Below are positions 32,159 through 44,063 of a DNA stretch of 64,000 bases, piece after piece; position 1 is the first letter of the stretch, and each line of letters starts with the position of its first letter. The stretch lies in contig JAGFNQ010002298.1 of the NCBI GenBank assembly GCA_024364735.1, positions 337,082 through 401,081 on the forward strand. The letters are read 5' to 3'. This DNA is from Boesenbergia rotunda. Taxonomy: Eukaryota; Streptophyta; Magnoliopsida; Zingiberales; Zingiberaceae. Made by a program: the position numbers and the translations under genes. A model generated the notes under the pieces. That model did no database searches. It saw only the letters and a program-made list of their open reading frames with translations, and had not been told where the DNA came from.

Positions 32159-32682
32159 TGGAAGGAGTCGACGTCAATAGCTAGTCACCAGGGATCAACC
32201 CACGAGGATGCTGACGTTAGGGGAGGAACTCCGTGCCCTGCGAGATCAACACGAGCGTTAAGGGAACACGCCGGAGGTTGTCTGGCGAGCCCACTCCGAC
32301 GCTCAAGTTTGTGCCTCGATGGAGAGGAAAAGTATAAGGCAGAAAGATGTATGAGTAGTAGAGAGTGCATAACCCCCTTACCGAAGGGGTTGGAATACCT
32401 TTTATACCTGCGGCGACTGTCTTGGTGTGTCCCCATGATCTATGTCACATCCCCTTGATTATCGGTTAATAGATCACCTTGGAAACGGTCACCCCGATTC
32501 CTCAATCTGGGTCGTTGTGACGATTAAGGCCTTGATGGTCGCTGATCATGGGTAGTAATTACTCCGTCATAATGGCTGATGATGACCTGCCGATCCGAGA
32601 AAAACGGACCTCTACTTGAGCGTTCCTTGGGCCCCAATATCCCGAGGTGATCTCGAGGTTGCTCGACCCGGGGGTCCGACCA
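32159..32682 (-). repeat. 5' LTR of the Gypsy/Tat element
   Basis: About 524 bp; on the plus strand it begins TGGAAGGAG and a CA lies at 32,681-32,682, giving TG...CA on the minus strand. A TATA-type box 'ggtataaaaggt' (minus) lies near 32,397-32,408. The first 160 bp match 2,582-2,744. The outer boundary is inferred from the CA only. Confidence 0.65.
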
Positions 32683-33120
32683 ATCGATAACGAGCCATTC
32701 TATGTGACAATAGAATACTCTCTAATCGATCAGTCAATCGATTGGGAAGTCATCAATCAATTGGTTGATCGATTGGGAGATATTCTGTATGAGAACAGAA
32801 TGCTTCATAATCAATTGGTCAATCGATTACGAGCTATTCTAATGCTCCGTAATCGATTAGGGCACTTCCTAATGATGGAAGTATAGCTTGACGGGTTTCC
32901 TAAGCGAACACGGGGTCGAATATGAGAGACCTCTCCATGTCTACGGATTAAAAATTTAATCCGAATGGAGACTTATCTCTCAAACGACCGTCTCGTCATC
33001 GTATCAATCGATTCAAGTTACAACTTAGCCAAACTCAAAGGTAAGGCCTTGTCACTTTCCGAATCAATTGACCGCGGAAAAGACGACGAGTGGATCGCCG
33101 ATTTTTGTGTTTATCTTCGG
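32683..33120. other. unassigned sequence with AATCGATT-type palindromes
   Basis: Non-coding. 'caatcgatt/taatcgatt' motifs recur at about 32,683, 32,719, 32,735, 32,772, 32,820 and 32,852. The layout resembles palindrome-rich parts of Copia LTRs nearby but no TATA follows. Possibly an LTR fragment. Confidence 0.35.
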
Positions 33121-34912
33121 GGTCCATGACATGATTAATTATCAACATTAATTAACAATAATTAAAACATGATAATTAATCAATAACACACATGCGATAA
33201 CAAAATATCACATAAAATAATAGAGAAAACAAAGAGGAGCCAAAGAGAAATTATACCTCGTCTTTACCTCGCAGTCTTCTACCATATGACCCTCCCTTCT
33301 TGGATGTCGTGTGGGCGACGAGCTACCAAAACCCGGAGTCACCAAGGCACTTTCTTCTCAACCCAAGCTTGGCAGAAACCCTAGGAAAGAGAAGTGGTGT
33401 CTTCTTCTTCCTCCCTTGAACACGCCGGAGCCCTAACCTCCAATGAAGTCACCGCCAGCCACCAAGGGATGCACACCTCCTTTTCTTGCGTACCTCACCA
33501 CCAAGAGAAGATGGAGAACAAGGAGTGAATGAAGAGAGAAGAAGCAAATCCTAAGATCTTCTTCCTTCTTCTTCCTTGTGACGGCCAACTCCCATCCAAA
33601 GGGTGAACCGCTGGTGATCTCTCTTCTTTCTCCCCTTGTACTACCGACTTCTATTCCATCTTCATGGAAACGCCAGCCAAGGAAAGAAGAGAGAAAGAGG
33701 AAGATGAAGAAGAACTCAAGCCGCAACCCTTCTCCTTCTCAACCGCCACCGCGCCAAGCAAGATGAGTTGCATCGCCGGCAGCCTTGCCTTTTCTCTCCA
33801 ACCTTGCTGTCGTATCCTCTAAGGAAGAAGAGGAGAAGAGGAAGAAAACCAAATTTCCTTCCTTCCCCTAGCCCCCTTGCGCCACCACCTTGCTTGCCTT
33901 AGCCGTCGGCCACTAGGAACCCTAGGAGAGAGAGGATGAGAGGTGAGACTAAAGAGAGACTTTTCTTGGTTAATTGGATGATTAATTCATTCGCCTTGGT
34001 TTCATGACTCCTATGGGGTATTTATAGGGCTACGATAGGGACCATGAGGTGGAGTTGGGTCTTGGCCCACTAATGGATCCAAAACTGATCCATTAATGGA
34101 GATCCATTCTACTAAAGGATCCCCATTGAACTTCCTCACCAAACCCTATATTTTCATATGGGCTCCACCTATTATGAGCACATCCATCTCCCCATGTTTA
34201 AGATATCGAATGTCCGTTGATTAATTTAAATTACTAACAATTTTAATTAATCTACCTCTTGATCCTTGACTAGTACCACTCAACCTTTTCATCATGTTGG
34301 ACCATGGTCCACTTCCAAGATTTAACATTATGAACCTTATGAGCTCATCAAGGGGGCATCATCAACCCAATTCACCAGGACACGGATTCCATCAATAATC
34401 AATGGCACACCATATAAATAATATTGTTGACCAACTTATCGGGCCTATCGATTTAGCAGAATAAATCTCGCCTATTGGTAAATAAAGAAACAATAATTAA
34501 GTACATGTGTTCGTTATTATTTCGGGATTTAGAGCATGTACTCCATAATATAACCGAGGTCTGATCCAATTATGAAGTCAGTACAAATTGGATCACCTTT
34601 ATTTTGGTCCTACTCAATACACACAAAGTGCACTAGTGTAATTCTATGGCTAAGACAAACCACACCTAATTACACTACAATCATCTAGATGGTTTGTCCA
34701 ACTCTATCTCGGTTGTGAGCCTCTTCTTATACTCTGCAAGGGACTGATAACATGATCTTCTGTGCGTCACCATACACCATGTTATATACAATGCAAAGAA
34801 TGAGACATTTTGTGCATATACTAATATAAACATGCAACCTGTGATTTTGTGATTCTCTTTCAAAACGTAGATGTTCTTATACAAAAAGCAAGACTTTTAT
34901 ATACATCCTAAT
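33121..34912 (-). repeat. probable 3' LTR of the minus-strand Copia element
   Basis: It follows the polypurine-like 'agtgggagattat' (minus strand, about 34,913-34,925). A TATA box 'ctataaatacccc' (minus) is at about 34,015-34,027, with a C/T- and GA-rich transcribed leader (33,990-33,250). The start would be TGTTAGGATG with TG read as TA. The lower boundary near 33,121 is a guess and no 5' LTR partner was found. Open frames on either strand (33,433-33,766) are chance. Confidence 0.45.
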
Positions 34913-35420
34913 AATCTCCCACTTATACTAAAAGACTTTGCTGTCTTCAAAATGTCATACATCTGACCCCTTGATCCTCCACATGCCTAAAAGCTCTCGC
35001 TACCAAGGCCTTAGTGAAAAGATCTTCCTAGGTTGTCCTCTGATGTAATCTAGGCAATAACAGCTATTCCTCACCAGGGTGGTACTTGCGCTCTAGTGTT
35101 TACTTGCCTTATGGACTCGTGATTCCTTCGAGTTTGCAACTGCACCATTTTCATCACAACAAAATGTGATAGCTCTGAGCAAACCAGGAATCACATCAAA
35201 GTCCATCTTGAGGTTCTTGAACCATGTAGCTTTCTTGGCTGCCTCAGAAGCTGCCAAATACTCAACTTCCATGGTGAAGTCCGCCACGCAGTCGCTGCGC
35301 AACACTCCTCCAAACTATGGTTCCACCTCCTAAAGTAAACACAAAACCCCGAGGAATACTTATATTTGCCCCTATCTGACTGAAATTCTGTATCCGAATA
35401 ACTCATAGGAGACTGGTCTG
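34913..35420 (-). pseudogene. Copia RNase H (C-terminal end of pol)
   Basis: Reads 'TEFQSDRGKYKYSSGFC', then after a frameshift 'TMEVEYLAASEAAKKATWFK' and 'CCDENGAVANSKESR..KASKH', the classic Copia RNase H sequence with its catalytic Glu and Asp. Between 35,090 and 34,913 it decays into 3' non-coding sequence ending at the purine tract. Confidence 0.88.
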
Positions 35421-36180
35421 CCTGATAAACCAGCTTATAATCTTTAGTCCTTCTCAGGCACTAATATATGCTTTTATCGCAATCCAATTTTCTTGACCTG
35501 GGTTATACTGATATCTGCTAACTATGTCCACGGTAAAGTAGATATCCGGTCTCGTTTATAGCATACATGAGGCTTCCTACAGCCGATACATAAGGAACCG
35601 TCTTCACCTTCTCTATCTTCTTAGATGTTCTAGAACACATCTCCTTAGATAGAGTAGCTCCATGGCTGAAAAGTACAAAACCTTTCTTGGAGCTAAAACA
35701 AGTTAGGACAGTGTCTTTTTATGAAGCTTGGGATAAGCACGACATCCTTCTCTGGTGATCCCTTAGAACTTTGATCCCCAAGGATGTGTCCTGCTTTTCC
35801 TAAGTCCTTCATATTAACTGTTTGGACAACCATACCCTTATGTCTAATAATACTTTGTTACTGTTGTCAATCAACAAAATATTATCTACGTATAGTACAA
35901 GAATACCACTACGTTTCTGTCACATCACTTATATACACAAATCTCATCCATCTTTTTGAACAAATCCATGTGACTGGATTATCTCTTTAAAGCGGATGTT
36001 CCTCGTAATAGGTCCAGGGATCTTGATTCATGGTCACCAGGGACCAAGTCCATAGATTTTCTCAAGAACATGAATCCTTTAGGTTGACTAACAACCCTCC
36101 CACTATGACGAGGCACCACCTGTGTATCTTTTGTGACACGCGGTGCAGCGACTTGTAGTATATCCTCTTGTACAGTTGGT
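35421..36180 (-). pseudogene. Copia reverse transcriptase, truncated
   Basis: Minus-strand fragments read 'SHGFVQKDG', 'GILVLYVDNILLI' (about 35,910-35,880) and 'WEKQDTSLGIKVLRDHQ', matching the Copia RT C-terminal half. The active-site YVDD reads YVDN, so one catalytic Asp is lost. The fingers/palm N-terminal part is missing between about 36,060 and 35,990, and many stops are present. Upstream sequence near 36,150-36,060 is the INT-RT linker. Confidence 0.8.
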
Positions 36181-37400
36181 ACTAAGGTTAGAATGTCCCC
36201 TTCTTAATTATTCAAAAATAATTCTACTGATGGGGTTATGGCTCATCACATAGTCCTATTCTAAGAGTTAGGTATTCATACAACGATTACCCTCTGATCC
36301 TTAAACTATAGAACCACCTTTCGTTCCCTTAGGATAGCCTACGAACAGGCGCACCAGATTCCAACTTATCAGTATCCCCTTTTCAGCACATGTGCTGAAC
36401 TATCCCATATCCGAATGTGTCTTAGACTAGGCTTTTGCCCAGTCCACGCTTCTATGGGAATAGAGAGTATTGACCTAGATGGTATCAAGTATGCACGCTA
36501 CATTTCCAGAGCATATCCCTAGAACGAATCCTGCAATATGGAACAGCTCATCATTGTCCTAACCAACTCCATAAGAGACCTTTTTCCTTCTCACTGCTAC
36601 ACCATTCTGTTGGGGCATACCGGGTGCAGACAATTGGGATTAACTCCCAACTCCTGATAAGTAAGTCCTAGAACTCTCCCAAGAGGTACTTTCTACCACG
36701 ATCCAATCGTAGTGTCTAGGTACTTTTTCCTTGATGCTTCTCCACATCAGTCTTGAATTCTTTGAACTAATCAAAGATTCAGACTTGCGGTGCATCAAGT
36801 AAATGTACCACTACCTTGAATAATCATTTATAAAATAGATAAATATTCAAGACTACCTCTCTTCTGGATAGACTAAGGATTTACACAAGTCAGAATGAAC
36901 CAATTCCTACACATCTTTGGCTCTAAACCCCACGGCCTTGGAAAAGCCTCTTGGTTATCTTACCTTCCAAGCAAGATTCAAAGGTTTAGGAAGTCTTCCA
37001 CTACCAATAAACCCAAGGATCCATTGGTCATCAATCTTTGAATCCTACTAAGGTTAATAAGACCAAGCCTTAGATGCTAAAGATATGTTTTGGTTCTTCT
37101 AGGAAGGAACCTTTTGTCTTATTTTGGTTAGATGATGAGCTATTAACATCTAATTGCATCATGGGAGCTTTTGGTTTTAAAAGAACCAATTGCCTATCAA
37201 TGTACCTTAATAGATAATCTTTCTATTCCACTTTTATAATAAAAGTAATAGAATATCTTATTCCAGAAACTGAACAAAAGTTCTTTCCAAAAATTTAGGT
37301 ACATAAAAGCAATCTCAGTAAAACCAAAACTTTATCATCCTATCTAATAGACAAATAAATAAATAACTCCCACTGCAATAGTCATCTCCATAGCCTATCC
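36181..37400 (-). pseudogene. Copia integrase, decayed
   Basis: Minus-strand fragments: 'RGFSKAVGFRAKDV' and 'ELVHSDLCKSLVYPEER' (start of the core, first Asp), 'FINDYSR*WYIYLMHRKSES' (second conserved patch, with stop), and 'PQQNGVA' near 36,610 (the Copia QNG motif before the catalytic Glu). Stops and shifts occur throughout. The zinc domain is not clear. Confidence 0.75.
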
Positions 37401-37560
37401 CATGTAGTCGGTAATCTCCTCCTCAGCTAGTCGTCGGGTTTTCTGGAACCCCTGCAAAGAAATGCAGACATGATTAGTGGCATCCGTATCTACACACCAG
37501 GTACCGGTAGATATCACCGCTAAACATGTTACAACGACAAAAGAAAAAGATATACCTGAT
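37401..37560 (-). pseudogene. Copia protease remnant with altered active site
   Basis: Minus-strand 'TWCVDTDATNHVC' then 'SLQGFQKTRRLAEEEITDYMG' is the usual aspartic protease opening, where DTGATNHVC is expected; Gly is changed to Asp, which should abolish activity. Confidence 0.75.
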
Positions 37561-38320
37561 TATTACTCTGACGATGGGGATAATCCGCCTTCCAATGTCC
37601 AGACTGCTTGCACATGAAGCACTTGCCTTTCGGCTTCTTCATGCAACTCTGAGGTCCCTATAATCCTGCTACTTTCTTTGCCCCAACTTGTTTCTTCTTC
37701 ATCTTGCCTTTCGGTTTAGAAGTAAAAACCTCTTGAGCAATGAAAGTCTGTGAACTCTGAGGAGAAAACCCTTCTGCCACCTCGAGTTCTGTTAGAAGTT
37801 CTGCCCATGAATATGTACGTTTGTTCATATTGTAGCTTAGGCGAAACTTCTCAAAACTCTTTGGTAGAGATTGGAGGATGAGATCGACCTGGGTTTCCCC
37901 ATCGATTTGTGCTCTAAGGATTTCCATCTCCTTTAGCCAAGCCATCATTTTGAGAACATGTTCCCTCACGGGCATACCCTCAATCATGATGGTCGTTGTC
38001 AAGTTCTTCATGAATTCTTGCCTAGCGGCCCGATTATGATTTCCAAAGAATTCATCGAGTTTGGATGTTTTATCACTGGTGATAAAAGAAGCCTGATTTT
38101 GATGACTCTGAGTCATCTCGTCTGCTTCTAACCATTTCCTAAAATATTCAAACTCCTCTTTATCATTAATCTCGCTAGGTTTTTCAGCATAGAACTCGAC
38201 AAGATCACACTTGGATTCCTCGGCAGTTTCGACAAAGTCCAGGTTTAATTCCCAATCTTTATTATTAGGGGCATTAAGTTCGTTTTCTCTTTGAATTAAA
38301 TCAAGTGGGTTTAGATCCAT
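37561..38320 (-). pseudogene. Copia gag with zinc knuckle, nearly intact N-terminal 220 codons
   Basis: ATG at 38,320. The ORF to 37,658 is uninterrupted: an acidic N-terminus, then 'FFGNHNRAARQEFMKNLTT', 'GMPVREHVLKMMAWLKEMEI', 'QVDLILQSLPKSFEKFRLSY' and 'YSWAELLTELEVAEG', all typical of the Copia gag (UBN2) domain, and a Lys-rich tail. After a stop at 37,656 comes a knuckle 'CFMCKQSGHWKADY' (last Cys now Tyr) at about 37,625-37,580, leading to protease. In-frame continuation into pol is broken. Confidence 0.9.
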
Positions 38321-39560
38321 TTTGAAAACACCTAAGAATCACAACAATCACACATTTTAGATTTCGAAAATAAATTGATTCCTCAAAACAATAATTTTGA
38401 AATCAACCAACACCTCAAAACACCGAGAATTTCGTATGCCACGTTAGTATGGACGTATACGAATTCTACATTTGTAAAAGGAGGTTTTACCCATTAATTT
38501 TATTATCTTATCAACCTATCCTTTTGACAAATAAAATTAATAGTTGGTCCTTTTCGGCCCTACAAATAATAGCACTGACTCCGTTGGGGAGGATACTATT
38601 ATTTGCATCTAAGTGTTTACCATTATATGATACTAAGAAAATTACTTTGGATTATGTGTCTTCCGTTGAGGAAAATCACACGCTCTTAAATAATTTTCTA
38701 TAATCTTATCTGACCCAGTGATCCGCAGAACAAGTTCATCCGTTGTGGAGGAAGGTACTCAGAGCCGACGCGCAGACTTGTTCGCATAACTTGTCAAATT
38801 AATAATGGAGGTCGCGGGACCCTTAGGGTCCCTCTCCCACTTAGTTATTTGTAATGAGGAATTTTCATGCACACACACAACAAGCACATAACCAAAGCAA
38901 CAAATAAGAAAAAAAACTAGATTTTTCCAACTATCATGGCCTTCGTCTCCAATGCGCCTCCAGTCATGTCGCCACCTCGTCCACTCCTCCCTATCCATGC
39001 ACAAGTCTCCATAAAGGGATCTCCGACCCGAGATGATTAGCTAAATACTTACATCCATCGATCATATACTTCACGAAGGAGTGTACATATAATCTAGATC
39101 GAAAGTAAATAAAAAGCTCGGCTAAATAGGTGTCGTATTTAATTACAAAAATTAAATATCTAATTTAGCCTAGTCAACCCCGAAGATTTAATTAATTACA
39201 AAAATACACAATCAATCACATATAACCATTATTTATGCCATAATAGTTGGAATCTAGTGCTTGCAACAAAGAGTTAGCCTACGCACATCCAAATATTATC
39301 CAGTAGAAATAAAATATATGATAATGTGTAAAACATTAATCTAGTTCTTGGCCACTCATCAAATATGCTCTCCTTCAAGGCTCGTCATGAAGTCATCCAT
39401 GTAATCATTGTGAAAAAACTATCTTGCAGAAACTTGATTAAACCATTGAATTTGAGCATCCATTTTGCTTTATTAAAGAAAGAAAAAATGCAAAAAAAGA
39501 AAAGAAAAAGAAAAGAAATCTAGACTAACCACAATTCTATCCAACTAATATCAATTATGC
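38321..39560. other. leader of the Copia element and unassigned DNA
   Basis: Upstream of gag (minus strand) no Copia PBS (reverse complement gctctgatacca) and no copy of the 33,121-34,912 LTR is visible, so the 5' end of the element seems lost or replaced. The rest (39,000-39,560) is AT-rich with no coding signal. Confidence 0.4.
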
Positions 39561-40484
39561 AATCTTCGATAACAATGCTAAAAACTTGATATGTCAAATT
39601 GCAAGTGCACGGAGTGTCGTCAAGTAATAAAAAGATATTGATCTCATAAGGATTGTGAATCGAGTACTAGTCAAAATTGCAATATAAGCTATCTAGAGAA
39701 TCGATGTTGGTTGAAGTCACTAACAAGCTTGAGAGAACAAGAGAGAGTTGAGATAGATGAAAGTGAGATAGAATTGAGAGGGAGAGCTGAGTTGGGAAGT
39801 AAGGGCGAAAGTGATTCTAGGACTTCAGTTCACTACAATGATTGCAAACACCTAATCTATGTTTAGTTTCCTATCCTCAATGAGTATTTATGTAGGTAAA
39901 CTATCCTATGATATTCGATGTGCACTTTTGGAACTACACCTAATCAATTCCAATTCATCATCTACTTTCAGAGTGCCAGAGTTAAGGGAATACTTTTCTA
40001 AAGAGGCCCTGTCATATGATCCTACAACCCTCGAGTTGCCTTCTCTTACTGTGTGGCCATGAATTTGAACTAATTCATTAAGATATATGACAACCTATTG
40101 CTCCTCGTGGCTTTTCTAAGAAGACCTTGCCACGTGATTCACATCTCGGGTGTCTATGGGTCGGAGGATTGAGTTCTTATTTCGATTCATTTTCAAATCC
40201 TTGTGGGATTTGAATCTTGTACTTTTGGCATCATGATCGTGTATACATAGCAGGCCTAAATCACAAACATGCATATCATTACATAAGAAACATTCACACA
40301 AAAGGTATTCACATGTCAAAGAGGCCTACTCCCTAATTCTAGAATCAAAAGAACTACGCCATAGTAAGAGAATTACAAACCACTAACACTAAGAGAAGCA
40401 CTTATATGATCCAAAACAGAGAATAGAGAGGAATAAATGCTTAGCTAAAAGATTGTCGATGCCTTCGGAATGATTTCTTGATCC
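39561..40484. other. unassigned repetitive-looking DNA
   Basis: 'caaattgcaagtgcacggag' and 'tgtcgtcaagtaataaaaag' near 39,596-39,630 resemble a sequence common in plant LTR elements, but ends and family cannot be fixed. No coding signal. Confidence 0.3.
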
Positions 40485-40672
40485 GGAGGTGGACAATCCA
40501 TCGAGATCGATGAAGATGACTTCTCTATGGTTTCCCCTAGAGGGAAACCCTTTTCAAAGGAAGGGAAAGAGCCCCCTGGTTGGAGATGCCCCAAGAATGG
40601 ATTCCTTCACCCATTTATATCTCGCTTATTTTTCCAGATGTGCAAATTTCTTAAGCTCCACCAAAACGGGGG
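40485..40672 (+). repeat. 188-bp direct repeat, left copy
   Basis: 'tggacaatccatcgagatcg' through 'ccaccaaaacggggg'. It matches 43,876-44,063 with a few substitutions and two compensating 1-bp indels. The copies border the solo LTR exactly on both sides. Confidence 0.9.
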
Positions 40673-43600
40673 TCACGCCCTGAGACCATTGGAGCCGCTG
40701 ATCCAATATAAAATCGGACAGCATCTCCCCTGTCCGGCGGACAATTTACACATACACACAACACACGCAGTTTATAAATTGGCCTCAGGCCTCAAAACAG
40801 ATATATATAAAGCATAAGATGATGAAACACTCTATACTGGAAATATAAACTCACCTGAGCTGCCCCCTGGGCAGGTGCGGAGCAAAACCACAAGCACAAA
40901 GTCCAACAGAGGACTCAAAAATACAATACCGTACCAATAAATTCAATAGAAGCCCACAATATATGAAACAAATACAAAACGTAGACTATGCTATCAAGAA
41001 AACAAAACTAGCGGAAGCATCCATCCAAATGGAGTCGTGGGACCCGGGACTGACAACTGGGCTCCTCCGGCGAGCTATCAACCTGAAAACAAAAATATTA
41101 TGACGGGTGGTGAGTCCAAGTGGACTCACGGGTATATAGAAAGATATGCATGGCAGAAAAATAGCTAAAACAGCTATAAAGAATCAACAGGATACAGTCT
41201 CCATAATAATATCAGAAACATGCATAACTGAAATAATAAAGGACTGTACATACCAGAAATCAGTCTATCATGATCATAATAGGACTCGTACCATACGAGC
41301 AAGTGCAGGGTCAACAAACCATACCAACAGTACATCCTGTATGTGCATGTCAAACAAGTGCAGCAAGTAAATGCAGCAAACACAATCAATGCACAAATGC
41401 ATCATATGCACATGATGCAATGTCATGGTCACCCCCTAACTCCAGTCAAGCCACCGAGACAGGCGATACTGTGTCGGCCGAGTGGGTAGAGCCGTGACAC
41501 TGTCAGTACTCTGCCATCACTACTCCTGAGTGACCGAGTGGACAGGATGCTGGTAGAACTATCGGTCCGCCCCATGTATATATGGGGGAGATATCTCTCT
41601 CATCTTCTCTGGTCTATGGGAAGAGAAGGGATCCCTGCCTGCTACCACGCTCCAAAACCACTAACCCTGCGCGGACGAGCGGTCCAGTACAGAGCAAATG
41701 CACACACCCAGCGGTATCCACTAACCCATGAGTGGCCGTGTGTGCATATCATGTGCCGGAAGACGATTAGGCTCAACCACAAGGGAGTCGCTGATCGCCG
41801 ACATGCAACAGTGCAGGTATGGTGCATGACTAACACATGCAACCCCTACCAGGTCATCGACACATAACTCAACCTATCATGCACAGGTCATATGTATGCA
41901 TCATAACCCAATCAATCCTACATCCAGATACACGTGCAAGTATGAATAGAATCAACCAATGCAACCATACAATGGTATGCTAATCCCTATCCACATACTC
42001 ATGTTCATACCAATGCTATACAGAATTTCGAATAACAAATAAACGAGACGGTATAGAAGGAAATTCAGATCATATCCAAGGTCAAGCATAAGTATCAAGC
42101 AGGATAACAAAACGGTAGCAGATAAAGGTCAATATCAGCCTACTGCATATATATCAACTAGTCATGCATAAAGATAAAGTGGATCTATAGATACAAGCAA
42201 GAAGTACCCGCCTCCAAGAGTGGAAGTTCGTATCAAATGAGATAGAACCGCCCGTCAATAATCCACAACAGTAAATCCAAGTCAAGCCCCTATATCAAGG
42301 ATATATATATATTGGATTAGCTATCACACAGAAATGGTAACCAGCTAATAAATCCCTAAACCATGCTCGGGTTAACATAACCCTTTCCTTTCCATTTAAT
42401 TACCTCCAATTAAATGAAAGGTTTGTAATTACTCTGCGTAATTAAGGTTTAGGTTTATTTCCAATTCAACCCCATCAAGATTAGGTTATTAGGTTTGAGT
42501 CCTTTATTACTGATTAATCCCTAATTAAACCAAATTATCACAATCAGGTTCAACTTAGGTTTAATCTAACCCTAACCTAACCCAGAACACAGATCTATAT
42601 CCAAACATCAAATTCAAAATAATTTCTCAAACCCGGACCTGATGAATCTGTGCAAGTGTGGAGCTCAATTAGATGGAGACCAAAATCCCAACAACCCCAA
42701 ATGGAACTCACTACAGCTACTCCATCACAGGGCAATAAACAGAGCAAATAAGTAAAGAATGACATCTCCTTACCTGAGCTCAAGCAGGTCTCCACAGCAA
42801 AAGCTCCCGATCGCACAGGACAATGGCACACGCCAACCAGAAACAAATGCCCAAGTTTCAACAGAAATCCCAAGAAGGAGTTGCTACAACAACCAAATCA
42901 CACTCCAATTCCCTAATCCCCCACTGAATAAAAGTTTCAATCAAAGAAAACATAAGGAGCTAAAACCATCAACTCATCCCTTACCAAATCTCAATTTAGC
43001 TCAATTAGGCAGAAACAAAATCTAACAGACCAAAGTATGAGTTTGAGCTCACCTCACACGGCAGAATTGGTGAGTAACATAGAGAGATGGCGCAGGACAA
43101 CCAAAGTAACCGAGATCCAGGCTTCAGCATCTAATCCGTCCTCTTGGCAACTACACTGAACGCCATCCCTACCCAACACACGGCAGCAATCCCTCAAGAA
43201 TTCAATATCCTTAATATCAATCCAAATACTTGAAACCTTACCTGGAATGATACCAGCGAGTTCCACCACCTCAGAGTTGGCTTGATCCAGTTGGAGATAC
43301 CCCTTCCACAAAGCCTTCACCTGTCGCTAGCAGCTATTCCGGCGACACCAATAGCCAAGATGCTTCAATCGACTGAGCTCACGGATGATGATGACCCAAT
43401 GGCTGAAATCGCAAGGGAAGGAAGCGATGCTCCGTAGGAAACCGAAAGGAGTGGTCGGCGAGGTTAGGATTTCTCTGCGATTCGGGCTCGCTAAAGAATG
43501 GAAGAAGAAGAGGGGATCGGCTGGAGCATAGCTACGGCGACAGGAGAAGGGAAGGAGAACGCCTGGAGGAAATCGCCAGCGGCTAGGGTTCGCGAGAAGA

Positions 43601-43875
43601 AAAGGGAAGGGAGGGAGGTCGGCGCTGCTGCGGGTTCGGGCTAGGGCAGCGAGACGAGAGGGAGGTGAGGGTTAAATGAGTGGATTTTTGCAATTAAGCC
43701 CACTAAGTTTAATTAATTACAATCTCACCCTTAACTTGAACATTTTTGGCAATCAGCCCCTTCAAGGTTTAGTTTTATTCCATTTAACTCCTTGAAATTT
43801 TGTCTAAGAGCCCGTACACCCTAGGGTGTTTTCTGAAAAATTTTCTGAAGTAGAATAAAAGTGTCGGATTTAACA
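40673..43875 (+). mobile_element. 3.2-kb solo LTR, Gypsy chromovirus (Tekay/Del)-like
   Basis: Begins (GG)TCACGCCCTGAG, a one-base variant of the TGTCACGCCCCGAG start common in Tekay/Del LTRs, and ends 'gtgtcggatttaaca'. Internal landmarks such as 'cggacagcatctcccctgtc', 'ggtgagtccaagtggactca' and 'actgtgtcggccgagtgggt' fit that LTR class. No gag, pol, PBS or PPT. The many short ORFs on both strands are chance. Family assignment is from memory of the LTR style. No 5-bp TSD is seen; see the 188-bp duplication. Confidence 0.6.
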
Positions 43876-44063
43876 GGATGTGGACAAACCATCGAGATCG
43901 ATCAAGATGACTTCTCTATGGTTTCCCCTAGAGGGAAAACCCTTTTCAAAGGAAGGGAAAGAGCCCCTGGTTGGAGATGCCCCAAGAATGGATTCCTTCA
44001 CCCTTTTATATCTCGCTTATTTTTCCAGATGTGCATATTTCTTAAGCTCCACCAAAACGGGGG
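43876..44063 (+). repeat. 188-bp direct repeat, right copy
   Basis: Right partner of 40,485-40,672. It begins at the base after the LTR's terminal CA and continues into unduplicated sequence 'ttttgacccttaaatccg'. Confidence 0.9.

Larger units (their letters stand above)
2582..32682 (-). mobile_element. Ty3/Gypsy (Tat/Ogre-type) retrotransposon with nested insertions
   Basis: In minus-strand order: LTR 32,682-32,159; PBS region; RT; RNase H; integrase; pol stop at 6,711; 3'-UTR minisatellite (6,600-4,987); antisense ORF; LTR remnant 2,744-2,582. Gag and protease are absent: only about 115 bp separate the PBS side from the RT leader. The reading frame rejoins exactly across the insertions: the RNase H halves flank 29,073-30,389, the integrase zinc region flanks 13,090-28,463, and the pol tail flanks 6,782-12,112. 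Without insertions the backbone is about 8 kb. A 3'-UTR tandem repeat and an antisense ORF between integrase and the 3' LTR are known traits of Tat-lineage elements (Ogre, Grande). Assigning the two ends to one element is inference; no TSD was found. Confidence 0.8.

Noticed and set aside
40490..40683. Small genes in the 188-bp repeats (matching ORFs at 40,489-40,683 and 43,880-44,107)
   Set aside because: Frames differ after 1-bp indels and end at different stops; the match is a DNA duplication, not protein conservation.
41538..41867. 109-codon ORF in the 40-44 kb region
   Set aside because: Within the Gypsy-type solo LTR, no protein family resemblance.
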